Source of the DNA: Agrobacterium larrymoorei
Lineage (GTDB): Bacteria; Pseudomonadota; Alphaproteobacteria; Rhizobiales; Rhizobiaceae
Direction of reading: 5' to 3'
DNA length: 64,000 bases
Assembly: GCF_013322225.1 (NCBI RefSeq)
Contig: NZ_JAAMFB010000018.1
Location: 1 to 64,000 of the forward strand
Positions 17,472 through 26,683 of this stretch are shown in pieces. Position numbers and translations under genes: made by a program. The notes under the pieces were generated by a model, which searched no databases, was not told the DNA's origin, and saw only the letters and a list, made by a program, of their open reading frames with translations. Numbering within the stretch: the stretch's first letter is position 1; each line of letters opens with the position of its first letter.

Positions 17472-18432
17472 GGGAAACCTCCTTTTTCTCGATAATATCG
17501 GCAGCCTGCCGCGCCATGGCAGGCGAGAGCAAAAATCCGTGCCGATGCGCACCATTGATGAAGAGCGTGTTGCCCTCCTCTTTGATGCAGGGAAGATTGT
17601 TGGGAAAAGCGGGCCGGATACCGGTTCCCGTCTCGATGATTTGCGCTTCACCGAAGGAAGGATGAAGTGCGTAAGCGGCGTTGAGAAACTCCATCATCGA
17701 ACGCGCCGAAATCGGTCCTTCGTCTTCGGACTCGATCATGGTCGCGCCGACCATGAAGCGCCCCGGCTCTCGCGGCACGATATAAAGCGGGATGCGTGGA
17801 TGCAGCAGGCGTATTGGCCGGGAGAGCGAAATCTCGTTGCTTGCAAGATAGAGCATCTCGCCGCGCACACCGCGAAGCGCTGGCAGTGAACCCACCTGCG
17901 CAGGGCCGGTGCAATCCACGATAAGGTCGAAGTCATTTTCATCGATGGTCGCGCCAAGATGGAACGCTACACCCATCGACACCAGCCGGTGATGCAACGC
18001 ATATATGGCAAGGCGCGGATCGAGATGGCCTTCGCCTTCGAAGAAAAGCCCGTGCCGGAAGCGACCGGCAAGATCGGGCTCCAGCGCAGCAATCTCATCC
18101 TCCCCGACAGGACGATAGCCCGAAGTGCGCGAGGCGAAGCGGGAAAGCTCAGCCCTGTCACGCGCGGGTGCGACGACCAGCGTGCCGTTGCGGGTGACAA
18201 GCCCCGGCGTAGCCTCCTCCCACCAGTCGAGCGCGGATTGGCCAAGTGTGAGAACGGCCTCTTCGGCACTCTCCCGCTCGCACCACGGTGCCAGCATTCC
18301 GCCCGCATACCATGACGCCCCACGGCCGATTCCCGGCGAGATGTCGAACACCTCCACCGAGACACCACGCTTCGCCAGTTCAAGGGCAGCCGTCAGACCG
18401 GCGACGCCTGCCCCCTTGATGAGAATACGCAT
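17440..18432 (-). CDS. thiO: Glycine oxidase (FAD-dependent)
   Basis: ThiO oxidises glycine to dehydroglycine for thiazole formation in aerobic bacteria. The 330-residue protein has the N-terminal dinucleotide motif GAGVAGLTAALELAKRG, an ASWYAGGMLAPWCE segment typical of ThiO, and a C-terminal NGAHRHGFLLSPAMA region. It starts one base after the thiC stop and overlaps thiS. It belongs to the TPP-riboswitch operon. Confidence 0.95.
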   Translation of the reverse strand: MRILIKGAGVAGLTAALELAKRGVSVEVFDISPGIGRGASWYAGGMLAPWCERESAEEAVLTLGQSALDWWEEATPGLVTRNGTLVVAPARDRAELSRFASRTSGYRPVGEDEIAALEPDLAGRFRHGLFFEGEGHLDPRLAIYALHHRLVSMGVAFHLGATIDENDFDLIVDCTGPAQVGSLPALRGVRGEMLYLASNEISLSRPIRLLHPRIPLYIVPREPGRFMVGATMIESEDEGPISARSMMEFLNAAYALHPSFGEAQIIETGTGIRPAFPNNLPCIKEEGNTLFINGAHRHGFLLSPAMARQAADIIEKKEVSHADSRQRRRA

Positions 18433-18433
18433 C

Positions 18434-20471
<2,038 letters not shown>

Positions 20472-20649
20472 AACGCGACAATGAGAAACCTGACACGATG
20501 ATTTGTCAAGCTGTACTGATGACAGCTTATGGAGAGGAAAAATTGGCGGTCATACCAAATTAACCTCACCATTTATTAGAATGTTATTTTTTCGGGTTTA
20601 ACTCCAAGAATGCGTTATGATGACGCCTGTTCAGGGGAGATTACTTGGG

Positions 20650-20901
20650 ATGAATTCAACTATTCGTGAAATACTGTCGAAATTCGGCCAGCTCCCGGTG
20701 CCTGTCGATACCATCGCAGACGATGCCGATCTTTACGCTGCCGGTCTTTCTTCTTTCGCATCGGTGCAGTTGATGCTTGGTCTGGAAGAAGCTTTCGACA
20801 TAGAGTTTCCAGATAGCATGCTGAACCGCAAATCTTTTGCGAGCGTCGGGGCCATCGAATCTACCGTTAAGGCAATTCTCGACGGTAAAGAGGCCGCCTG
20901 A
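20650..20901 (+). CDS. Dedicated acyl/aminoacyl carrier protein
   Basis: An 83-residue phosphopantetheine carrier protein. The likely attachment serine is S35 in AGLSSFASVQ, where the usual Asp-Ser-Leu is Ser-Ser-Phe. The ATG at 20650 follows AGGGGAG by ten bases and is preferred over one at 20617. It overlaps the flavoprotein gene by one base and lies two genes from an amino acid:carrier-protein ligase, so it is most likely the carrier that receives an activated amino acid on its pantetheine thiol, as shown for homologous carriers in Agrobacterium and Bradyrhizobium. It is not the fatty-acid ACP. Confidence 0.9.
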   Translation: MNSTIREILSKFGQLPVPVDTIADDADLYAAGLSSFASVQLMLGLEEAFDIEFPDSMLNRKSFASVGAIESTVKAILDGKEAA

Positions 20902-22082
20902 TGGACGCGGCCGTCGTTACACTGGACGCAGCATTAGCAGTGCGCGCCAAGCGCGTCGCCGCCATTGCCGCAAAATTTGCCGACGATGTGGACGCGGCTG
21001 GACGTTTTCCAAAAGAAGCAGTCGATGCCTTGAAGAGCGAGCGCCTGCTTGGCATTCAGGTTCCCCGTCATCTGGGTGGTGAAGGCGCAAGTCTTCTGGA
21101 GATCGCAGATATTTGCTGCACGCTGGGTCAGGCCTGCTCCGCGACCGCGATGATTTTCGCCATGCACCATATCAAGGCATCCAGTCTTGTAGAGCATGGA
21201 GAGGAAAGCGCGTGGCACGCAGGGTTCATGCGCCGCGTGGCGAGCGAACAGCTGCTTCTCGGCTCCGCAACGACCGAAGGCGGCATCGGCGGAAATCTGC
21301 GTAATTCAATTTGTGCCATCGAAGTCGACGGTGACCAGTGCCGTCTGGAAAAGGACGCGACTGTCATTTCCTACGGCAGCGAGGCAGATGCCATTCTCAT
21401 CACCTCCCGCGCTCGCGCGGATGCGGCGCCTGCCGATCAGGTGATGACGGTTTTCCTGAAGAGCCAGTACACGCTGGAAAAGACGCATGTCTGGAACACG
21501 CTCGGCATGCGTGGAACCTGCTCGGACGGGTTTCTGTTCAAGGGGCAAGCGCCTGCCGAACAAATCTTCCAGAAGCCATTTGCTGAAATCGCGGCGCAAT
21601 CCATGCTCGCCACCTCGCATCTTTTGTGGAGCGGTGTTTGGTACGGCATTGCAGCCGATGCAGTTGCCCGCGCTCAAAGTTTCATCCGCGCCGCCGCCCG
21701 CAAGTCTCCCGGTGTCGCACCGCCCGGCGCGCTCCGGCTGGCGGAAGTCTCGAACAAGCTGCAGATCGTCAAATCCAACGTCATTGCCGGCATCAAGGCT
21801 TACGAAGACACAAAGACGGACCCGGACAAATTGATGTCCATGGCTTTCGCTATCGCCATGAACAATGTTAAAATCTGCTCTTCCGAGACCATTCTCGAAA
21901 TCATCAACCATGCCATGCTGATCTGCGGCATCATGGGTTACAAGAACGGCACGCCTTACAGCTTGGGACGGCACTTGCGCGACGCGCATTCGGCCCAGCT
22001 GATGATTTCAAACGACAGAATCCTGAGCAATTCCGCCAATCTCCTGCTGGTTCAGAAGCAGGACACGAGCCTTCTGGGATAA
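20901..22082 (+). CDS. Acyl-CoA dehydrogenase family flavoprotein
   Basis: A 393-residue protein with the acyl-CoA dehydrogenase layout: an N-terminal helical domain ([27 protein letters not shown] split region), a middle beta domain, and a C-terminal four-helix bundle. The catalytic base cannot be placed by eye. It is sandwiched between the carrier protein and the aminoacyl ligase (one-base overlap before, four-base gap after), so its substrate is probably the aminoacyl or acyl group on that carrier rather than a free CoA ester; this is inference. Confidence 0.88.
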   Translation: MDAAVVTLDAALAVRAKRVAAIAAKFADDVDAAGRFPKEAVDALKSERLLGIQVPRHLGGEGASLLEIADICCTLGQACSATAMIFAMHHIKASSLVEHGEESAWHAGFMRRVASEQLLLGSATTEGGIGGNLRNSICAIEVDGDQCRLEKDATVISYGSEADAILITSRARADAAPADQVMTVFLKSQYTLEKTHVWNTLGMRGTCSDGFLFKGQAPAEQIFQKPFAEIAAQSMLATSHLLWSGVWYGIAADAVARAQSFIRAAARKSPGVAPPGALRLAEVSNKLQIVKSNVIAGIKAYEDTKTDPDKLMSMAFAIAMNNVKICSSETILEIINHAMLICGIMGYKNGTPYSLGRHLRDAHSAQLMISNDRILSNSANLLLVQKQDTSLLG

Positions 22083-22086
22083 GACC

Positions 22087-22995
22087 ATGGACATGCAAAC
22101 ATCGTTTCTCGATCGCCTGTTCGACAAGGGCCTGCTGATCGATACCGGCGTGGATGGACTTTATGGCCGTAGCGGTCAGTTCGAAGACGTCATTACCGCG
22201 TTCGAACGGCTGATCGACAAGGTCGGCGGTGGCGACAAGGCGGAAGCCATCCGCTTCCCGCCTGGCATCAACCGCGCCTATTTCGAAAAAAGCGGTTACA
22301 TGAAAAGCTTCCCGCAGCTCGCTGGCACCGTTCATTCCTTTTGCGGCTGCGAGCTCGATCATGTCAGCCTGATCAAAAGCATGGATGAAGGTACCGACTG
22401 GACGAAAGACCAGAAGATCACCGATATCGTTCTGACGCCAGCCGCCTGCTATCCGCTTTATCCGACCATCGCAAAACGCGGAAACCTGCCGGAAAATGGC
22501 GGTCTTTACGACATCCAGTCCTATTGCTTCCGCCACGAGCCTTCCAAGGACCCGGCGCGCCAGCAGCTTTTCCGCATGCGCGAATATGTGCGCATGGGCA
22601 CCGAAAGCGACGTCACCGAATTCCGCCAGATCTGGATGGATCGCGGCGTCGAGATGATGGAGAAGCTCGGTCTCGATGTGAAGATCGACATCGCCAATGA
22701 CCCGTTCTTCGGGCGCGCTGGCCGAATGCTGGTCAACAATCAGCGCGATCAGAACCTCAAATTCGAGCTGCTGATCCCGGTCACGTCCACGACCAACCTG
22801 ACCGCCTGCATGAGCTTCAACTACCATCAGGATTCTTTCGGCACAAAATGGGGTCTGAACCTTGCCGATGGCGAAGTTGCCCACACGGCCTGCGTCGGCT
22901 TCGGTCTCGAGCGCATCGCGCTGGCGCTGTTCGCCAAGCATGGTCTGGATGTGGATCAGTGGCCGCAATCGGTTCGCGAAACGCTCTGGGGCTGA
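22087..22995 (+). CDS. Amino acid:carrier-protein ligase (class II aaRS-like)
   Basis: A 302-residue truncated homologue of atypical seryl-tRNA synthetases that activates a small amino acid (glycine or alanine in characterised relatives) with ATP and loads it onto a carrier protein instead of tRNA. Motif 2 is [20 protein letters not shown] and motif 3 is [13 protein letters not shown]121, E166 and C269 are spaced like the Cys-Glu-Cys zinc site of the family. The tRNA-binding coiled coil of SerRS is absent. The carrier protein lies two genes upstream. The physiological product of this system is not known. Confidence 0.93.
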   Translation: MDMQTSFLDRLFDKGLLIDTGVDGLYGRSGQFEDVITAFERLIDKVGGGDKAEAIRFPPGINRAYFEKSGYMKSFPQLAGTVHSFCGCELDHVSLIKSMDEGTDWTKDQKITDIVLTPAACYPLYPTIAKRGNLPENGGLYDIQSYCFRHEPSKDPARQQLFRMREYVRMGTESDVTEFRQIWMDRGVEMMEKLGLDVKIDIANDPFFGRAGRMLVNNQRDQNLKFELLIPVTSTTNLTACMSFNYHQDSFGTKWGLNLADGEVAHTACVGFGLERIALALFAKHGLDVDQWPQSVRETLWG

Positions 22996-23002
22996 GGTCT
23001 GC

Positions 23003-23989
23003 ATGACGGCAATATTTCCGAGCTTGAGCGCTGAAAACTACGCCCCTCACCCGCTCCATGCGTCTGACCGGATGTGGCCGGAAACCAACTGCTATGTCGA
23101 TCTCTGGATCGAGCTTCTGGCATCCAGCGGATTGCCGCCGGAAGCCATGCTCGGCTTTACGCTGACACAGGATTTCGAGGGCGACCAGTTCACCTTCTTC
23201 AAGGTGCCGCTGGAAGACCTCGAAGCACTCTACGGCATCCGCGTCACCGAACTTGCCATTTTCGACAGCATCGAAAACCACGTCGAAACCCAGCTGGAAC
23301 GCGGCCGCATCTGCCTCATCGAAATGGACAGCTTCTACATGCCCGATACTCAAGGGGTCGGCTACCGCAAGGAGCATGGCAAGACGACGGTCGCGATCAA
23401 CCGAATGGATCGCGAAAATCGCAGGCTGGAATATTTCCACAATGCGGGTTACTTCGCGCTGGAAGGCGACGATTATGCCGGCATCTTCCAGCATCACCTC
23501 AGCGAAGCGGATGCGCCATTCCTGCCCTATACGGAATTCGCCAAATTTGCCGATGAGCGTATGTCCAAGAAGCATCGGCAGGCTGTCGCAGAGCGTCTTC
23601 TGGCCCAGCATTTTGCCAAGCGCCCAAGAGAGAACCCTATCCGCGCCTTTGCAAAAGTGTTTCCGGCGCAGGTGGAAAAGGTGGCGGATCGGCCCTTCGG
23701 CTATTTCCACAAATATGCTTTCAATACGCTGAGGCAATTCGGGGCGAATTTCGAGCTTCTGGCCAGCCATCTGGAGTGGCTGGGCGGCGAGCAGCGTTTC
23801 GGCAATGCGCAGGCTCAGGCGCTTCGTATTTCGGAAGTGGCAAAATCCGTGCAATTCCAGCTTGCCCGCGCAGTCACCCGCCGCAAGTTCGATGCTTTGG
23901 CGACCGTGCTCGCTCCCGCCGCCGATGCATGGGACGAGTTGATGGCCACACTCGCCACCTCCCTTGACAAGAGCAGTGAGGCGGCGTGA
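23003..23989 (+). CDS. DUF1839 family protein, aminoacyl-carrier cluster
   Basis: A 328-residue protein starting MTAIFPSLSAENYAPHPLH. It has no signal peptide or membrane helix. Its first half (WPETNCYVDLWIELLASSG; DFEGDQFTFFKVPLEDLE) matches my memory of the DUF1839 family that travels with amino acid:carrier-protein ligases. A transfer or condensation role acting on the loaded carrier is possible but unproven. It follows the ligase by seven bases and overlaps the GH2-like gene by four (GTGA). Confidence 0.8.
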   Translation: MTAIFPSLSAENYAPHPLHASDRMWPETNCYVDLWIELLASSGLPPEAMLGFTLTQDFEGDQFTFFKVPLEDLEALYGIRVTELAIFDSIENHVETQLERGRICLIEMDSFYMPDTQGVGYRKEHGKTTVAINRMDRENRRLEYFHNAGYFALEGDDYAGIFQHHLSEADAPFLPYTEFAKFADERMSKKHRQAVAERLLAQHFAKRPRENPIRAFAKVFPAQVEKVADRPFGYFHKYAFNTLRQFGANFELLASHLEWLGGEQRFGNAQAQALRISEVAKSVQFQLARAVTRRKFDALATVLAPAADAWDELMATLATSLDKSSEAA

Positions 23990-26475
23990 CGGCGCAAGCT
24001 TCCACCCCCAGCACGCTTCAGCCTTCATACGGGGGCGAGCTCTTGAGCGAGGGCTGGACGCTGACGCTGACGCCTGCCGACGCCTACGCACGACCTGCCG
24101 ATATTCCGCCCGATGCCGACACTATCACCGCACCGGTGCCGGGAACGGTGGCCCAAGCGCTGGAAGCGGTCGGCCAGTTCGACCGTCTCGCACCGAAACC
24201 ATTGAACGGTCTCGACGCATGGTATCGGCTGACGCTGATTTCCGATGAAGCGGGACGCGGCACGCTTCATTTCCGCGGGCTTGCCACCATTGCTGAAATT
24301 TTCCTGAATGGCGCATTGGTCGCCAACAGCTCCAGCATGTTCGAGGCGCAAGATGTGTCCGTCGAACTGACCGGCGCGGACGAGCTTGCTATCTGCTTTC
24401 GCGCACTCGCTCCACGGCTGGAAAGAACCGGTCCCCGTGCCCGCTGGCGACCGCAGATGATGAGCACGCAGGGCCTGCGCCTCATCAGAACGACAGCGCT
24501 CGGCTACATGCCCGGCTGGTGCCCCGAAATCCACGCCGCCGGACCCTGGCGGCCTATCCGCCTGCTGCGCGACATCCAACGTCGTTTCGATCTTCGCTCG
24601 TTTCATTCGGAATTGAGTTCAGACGGCACAGGCATTGTGCGGGTGTCGATCAATGTTGCCAACGCCCCCGCCTCCGTGGAAATCGGTTGCGGGGATCAAT
24701 GGAGCGCACTGGCGACATCAGGCAACGGCGTCGTGTTCGAAGGCGAGATTAGGCTCGTTGATGTCGAGCCATGGTGGCCAGCCACCCATGGCAAACCAGC
24801 GCTTCACGAGATTACCCTACGCATCGATGGCGAGATTTTTCCTCTCGGCAGAACCGGTTTTCGCCGCATCGAGATCGACCATGGTTTAGATGGCAAGGGC
24901 TTTGGGCTCAAGATCAACGGCGCGCCGGTGTTCTGCCGCGGTGCAGTCTGGACCAATGCCGATATCGTTCGCTTGCCTGGCCGCCGACAGGATTACGAAC
25001 CGTGGCTGCGCCTTGCCGCAGAAGCCGGAATGAACATGATCCGCATCGGCGGCACCATGGCCTACGAGACGCCGGAGTTCTTCGCTTTGTGCGACGAGTT
25101 GGGTCTGATGGTGTGGCAGGATATGATGCTCGCCAATTTCGATTATCCGGCTAAGGATCAAGCGTTTCTCAGCCATATCGAAACAGAAATCACCCAGTTT
25201 CTGCGCAATACCGCCCTCTCGCCTTCGCTCGTCGTTTCGTGCGGCGGCAGCGAAATGTACCAGCAGGGCGCTATGCTGGGACTATCCGAGCAGTTCTGGA
25301 AAGGCCCGCTGACGGAGGAAATCCTTCCGGCGCGTGTGCGCGAACTTCGCCCTGACATCGCTTACGTTCCCAACTCTCCGTTTGGCGGCGCTCTTCCGTT
25401 CTTCCCGAACGAGAAAGTCGGCCACTACTATGGTGTCGGAGCCTATTGCCGTCCACTGGAGGACGCACGTCGCGCGGACCTCCGGTTTGCAGGTGAGTGT
25501 CTGGCCTTTGCCAACATCCCGCAACAAAGAACCCTCGACATGCATCTATCCGCAAGGCCTGTCCATGATCCGGCCTGGAAGGCCCGCGTGCCGAGAGACA
25601 GGGGCGCGTCATGGGATTTCGAAGATGTGCGCGACCATTATCTGTCGCTTCTCTACGATGTCGATCCGGCGAAGCTGCGCCGGGAAAACGTCGAAAAATA
25701 CCTCGACCTCTCCCGTGCCGCCATTGCCGAGGTAATGGAGGCGACGTTCGGAGAATGGCGTCGGAACGGCTCTTCCTGCCAGGGCGCGCTGGTGTGGACG
25801 CTTCAGGATCTGGTTCCCGGTCCCGGCTGGGGCGTGATCGATGCAACGGGCGAACCGAAATCCACCTGGTATGCGCTAAAACGGGCGTTCCGTCCGGTTC
25901 AGATCATATTGACCGACGAAGGCACCAATGGGCTCCATGTGCATCTCGTCAACGAAACATCGAATGACCTCCAACTGATCCTGGAGCTCACCTGCCTGCG
26001 TGACGGCGCGCAGCCGGTCGTGACCGGGAGACGACAACTGAACCTTACTGCGCGAAGCAAGGAGACGATAGCCGCAACCGATCTATTCGGTGCTTTCTTC
26101 GATACGACGTATGCCTATCGCTTCGGCCCTCCGTCGCATGATGTGACAGTGGCAAAGCTGCGCCACGCGGAAACAGGGGAGCTGGTTGCCGACGCGTTTC
26201 ACTTCCCGCTGGGCAGGGGCTCGGCAATGCACCCGACAACGCTTGCAACGACCGTCGAGCGAAAAGATGGACGGTGGTTCATCAATGTCGCGACCGACCG
26301 CTTCGCGCAGTCGGTGCATATCGACGCGGAAGGCTATCGCCCAGCCGAAGACTGGTTTCATTTGGACCCCGGCGAGACCCGCAGCATAGAACTTTTGCCC
26401 CTCGACCCCAGCCAGACACACGAGCCCCATGGGGAAATTCGCTCTGTTGGCGGTGGGCAGCGGTTCCGTTTTTGA
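23986..26475 (+). CDS. GH2/beta-mannosidase-like protein with an altered active-site motif
   Basis: An 829-residue protein with the GH2 layout: N-terminal sugar-binding jelly roll (PGTVAQALEAVG ... GLDAWYRLTL), an immunoglobulin-like domain, and a TIM barrel (GMNMIRIGGTMAYETPEFF; LGLMVWQDMMLANFDYP). Where beta-mannosidases have Asn-Glu in the acid/base motif, this protein has Ser-Glu (S422-E423 in SCGGSEMYQQ). The nucleophile position appears as E504 in FAGECLAF. No signal peptide is seen, so it should be cytoplasmic. The GTG start overlaps the DUF1839 stop. It may act on, or only bind, a glycosylated intermediate of the carrier pathway. Confidence 0.85.
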   Translation: MTAQASTPSTLQPSYGGELLSEGWTLTLTPADAYARPADIPPDADTITAPVPGTVAQALEAVGQFDRLAPKPLNGLDAWYRLTLISDEAGRGTLHFRGLATIAEIFLNGALVANSSSMFEAQDVSVELTGADELAICFRALAPRLERTGPRARWRPQMMSTQGLRLIRTTALGYMPGWCPEIHAAGPWRPIRLLRDIQRRFDLRSFHSELSSDGTGIVRVSINVANAPASVEIGCGDQWSALATSGNGVVFEGEIRLVDVEPWWPATHGKPALHEITLRIDGEIFPLGRTGFRRIEIDHGLDGKGFGLKINGAPVFCRGAVWTNADIVRLPGRRQDYEPWLRLAAEAGMNMIRIGGTMAYETPEFFALCDELGLMVWQDMMLANFDYPAKDQAFLSHIETEITQFLRNTALSPSLVVSCGGSEMYQQGAMLGLSEQFWKGPLTEEILPARVRELRPDIAYVPNSPFGGALPFFPNEKVGHYYGVGAYCRPLEDARRADLRFAGECLAFANIPQQRTLDMHLSARPVHDPAWKARVPRDRGASWDFEDVRDHYLSLLYDVDPAKLRRENVEKYLDLSRAAIAEVMEATFGEWRRNGSSCQGALVWTLQDLVPGPGWGVIDATGEPKSTWYALKRAFRPVQIILTDEGTNGLHVHLVNETSNDLQLILELTCLRDGAQPVVTGRRQLNLTARSKETIAATDLFGAFFDTTYAYRFGPPSHDVTVAKLRHAETGELVADAFHFPLGRGSAMHPTTLATTVERKDGRWFINVATDRFAQSVHIDAEGYRPAEDWFHLDPGETRSIELLPLDPSQTHEPHGEIRSVGGGQRFRF

Positions 26476-26600
26476 AGAAATGCGCTATAACTCAGCGCAA
26501 CCGACAGTGCCGGGACGAACCGGATCGTTCGACAGAAGCAGTCGTGCGCCGTTTCACCGCTGGCAAAACATGCATTCATCCCCATTTCCCCGCGATACTG

Positions 26601-26623
26601 GCCGCTTCTCCCACAAGCGGTTT
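26601..26623 (+). terminator. Weak terminator-like hairpin after the GH2-like gene
   Basis: CCGCTT (26601-26606) pairs with AAGCGG (26614-26619) around a seven-base loop and is followed by only four Ts. It may attenuate read-through into the ABC-like gene rather than stop it. Confidence 0.3.
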
Positions 26624-26683
26624 TGACGCAACCGAAAACATCAATTACCTTCCAGTCAGTCCGGCAAGGCATAGAAGTCCTAC

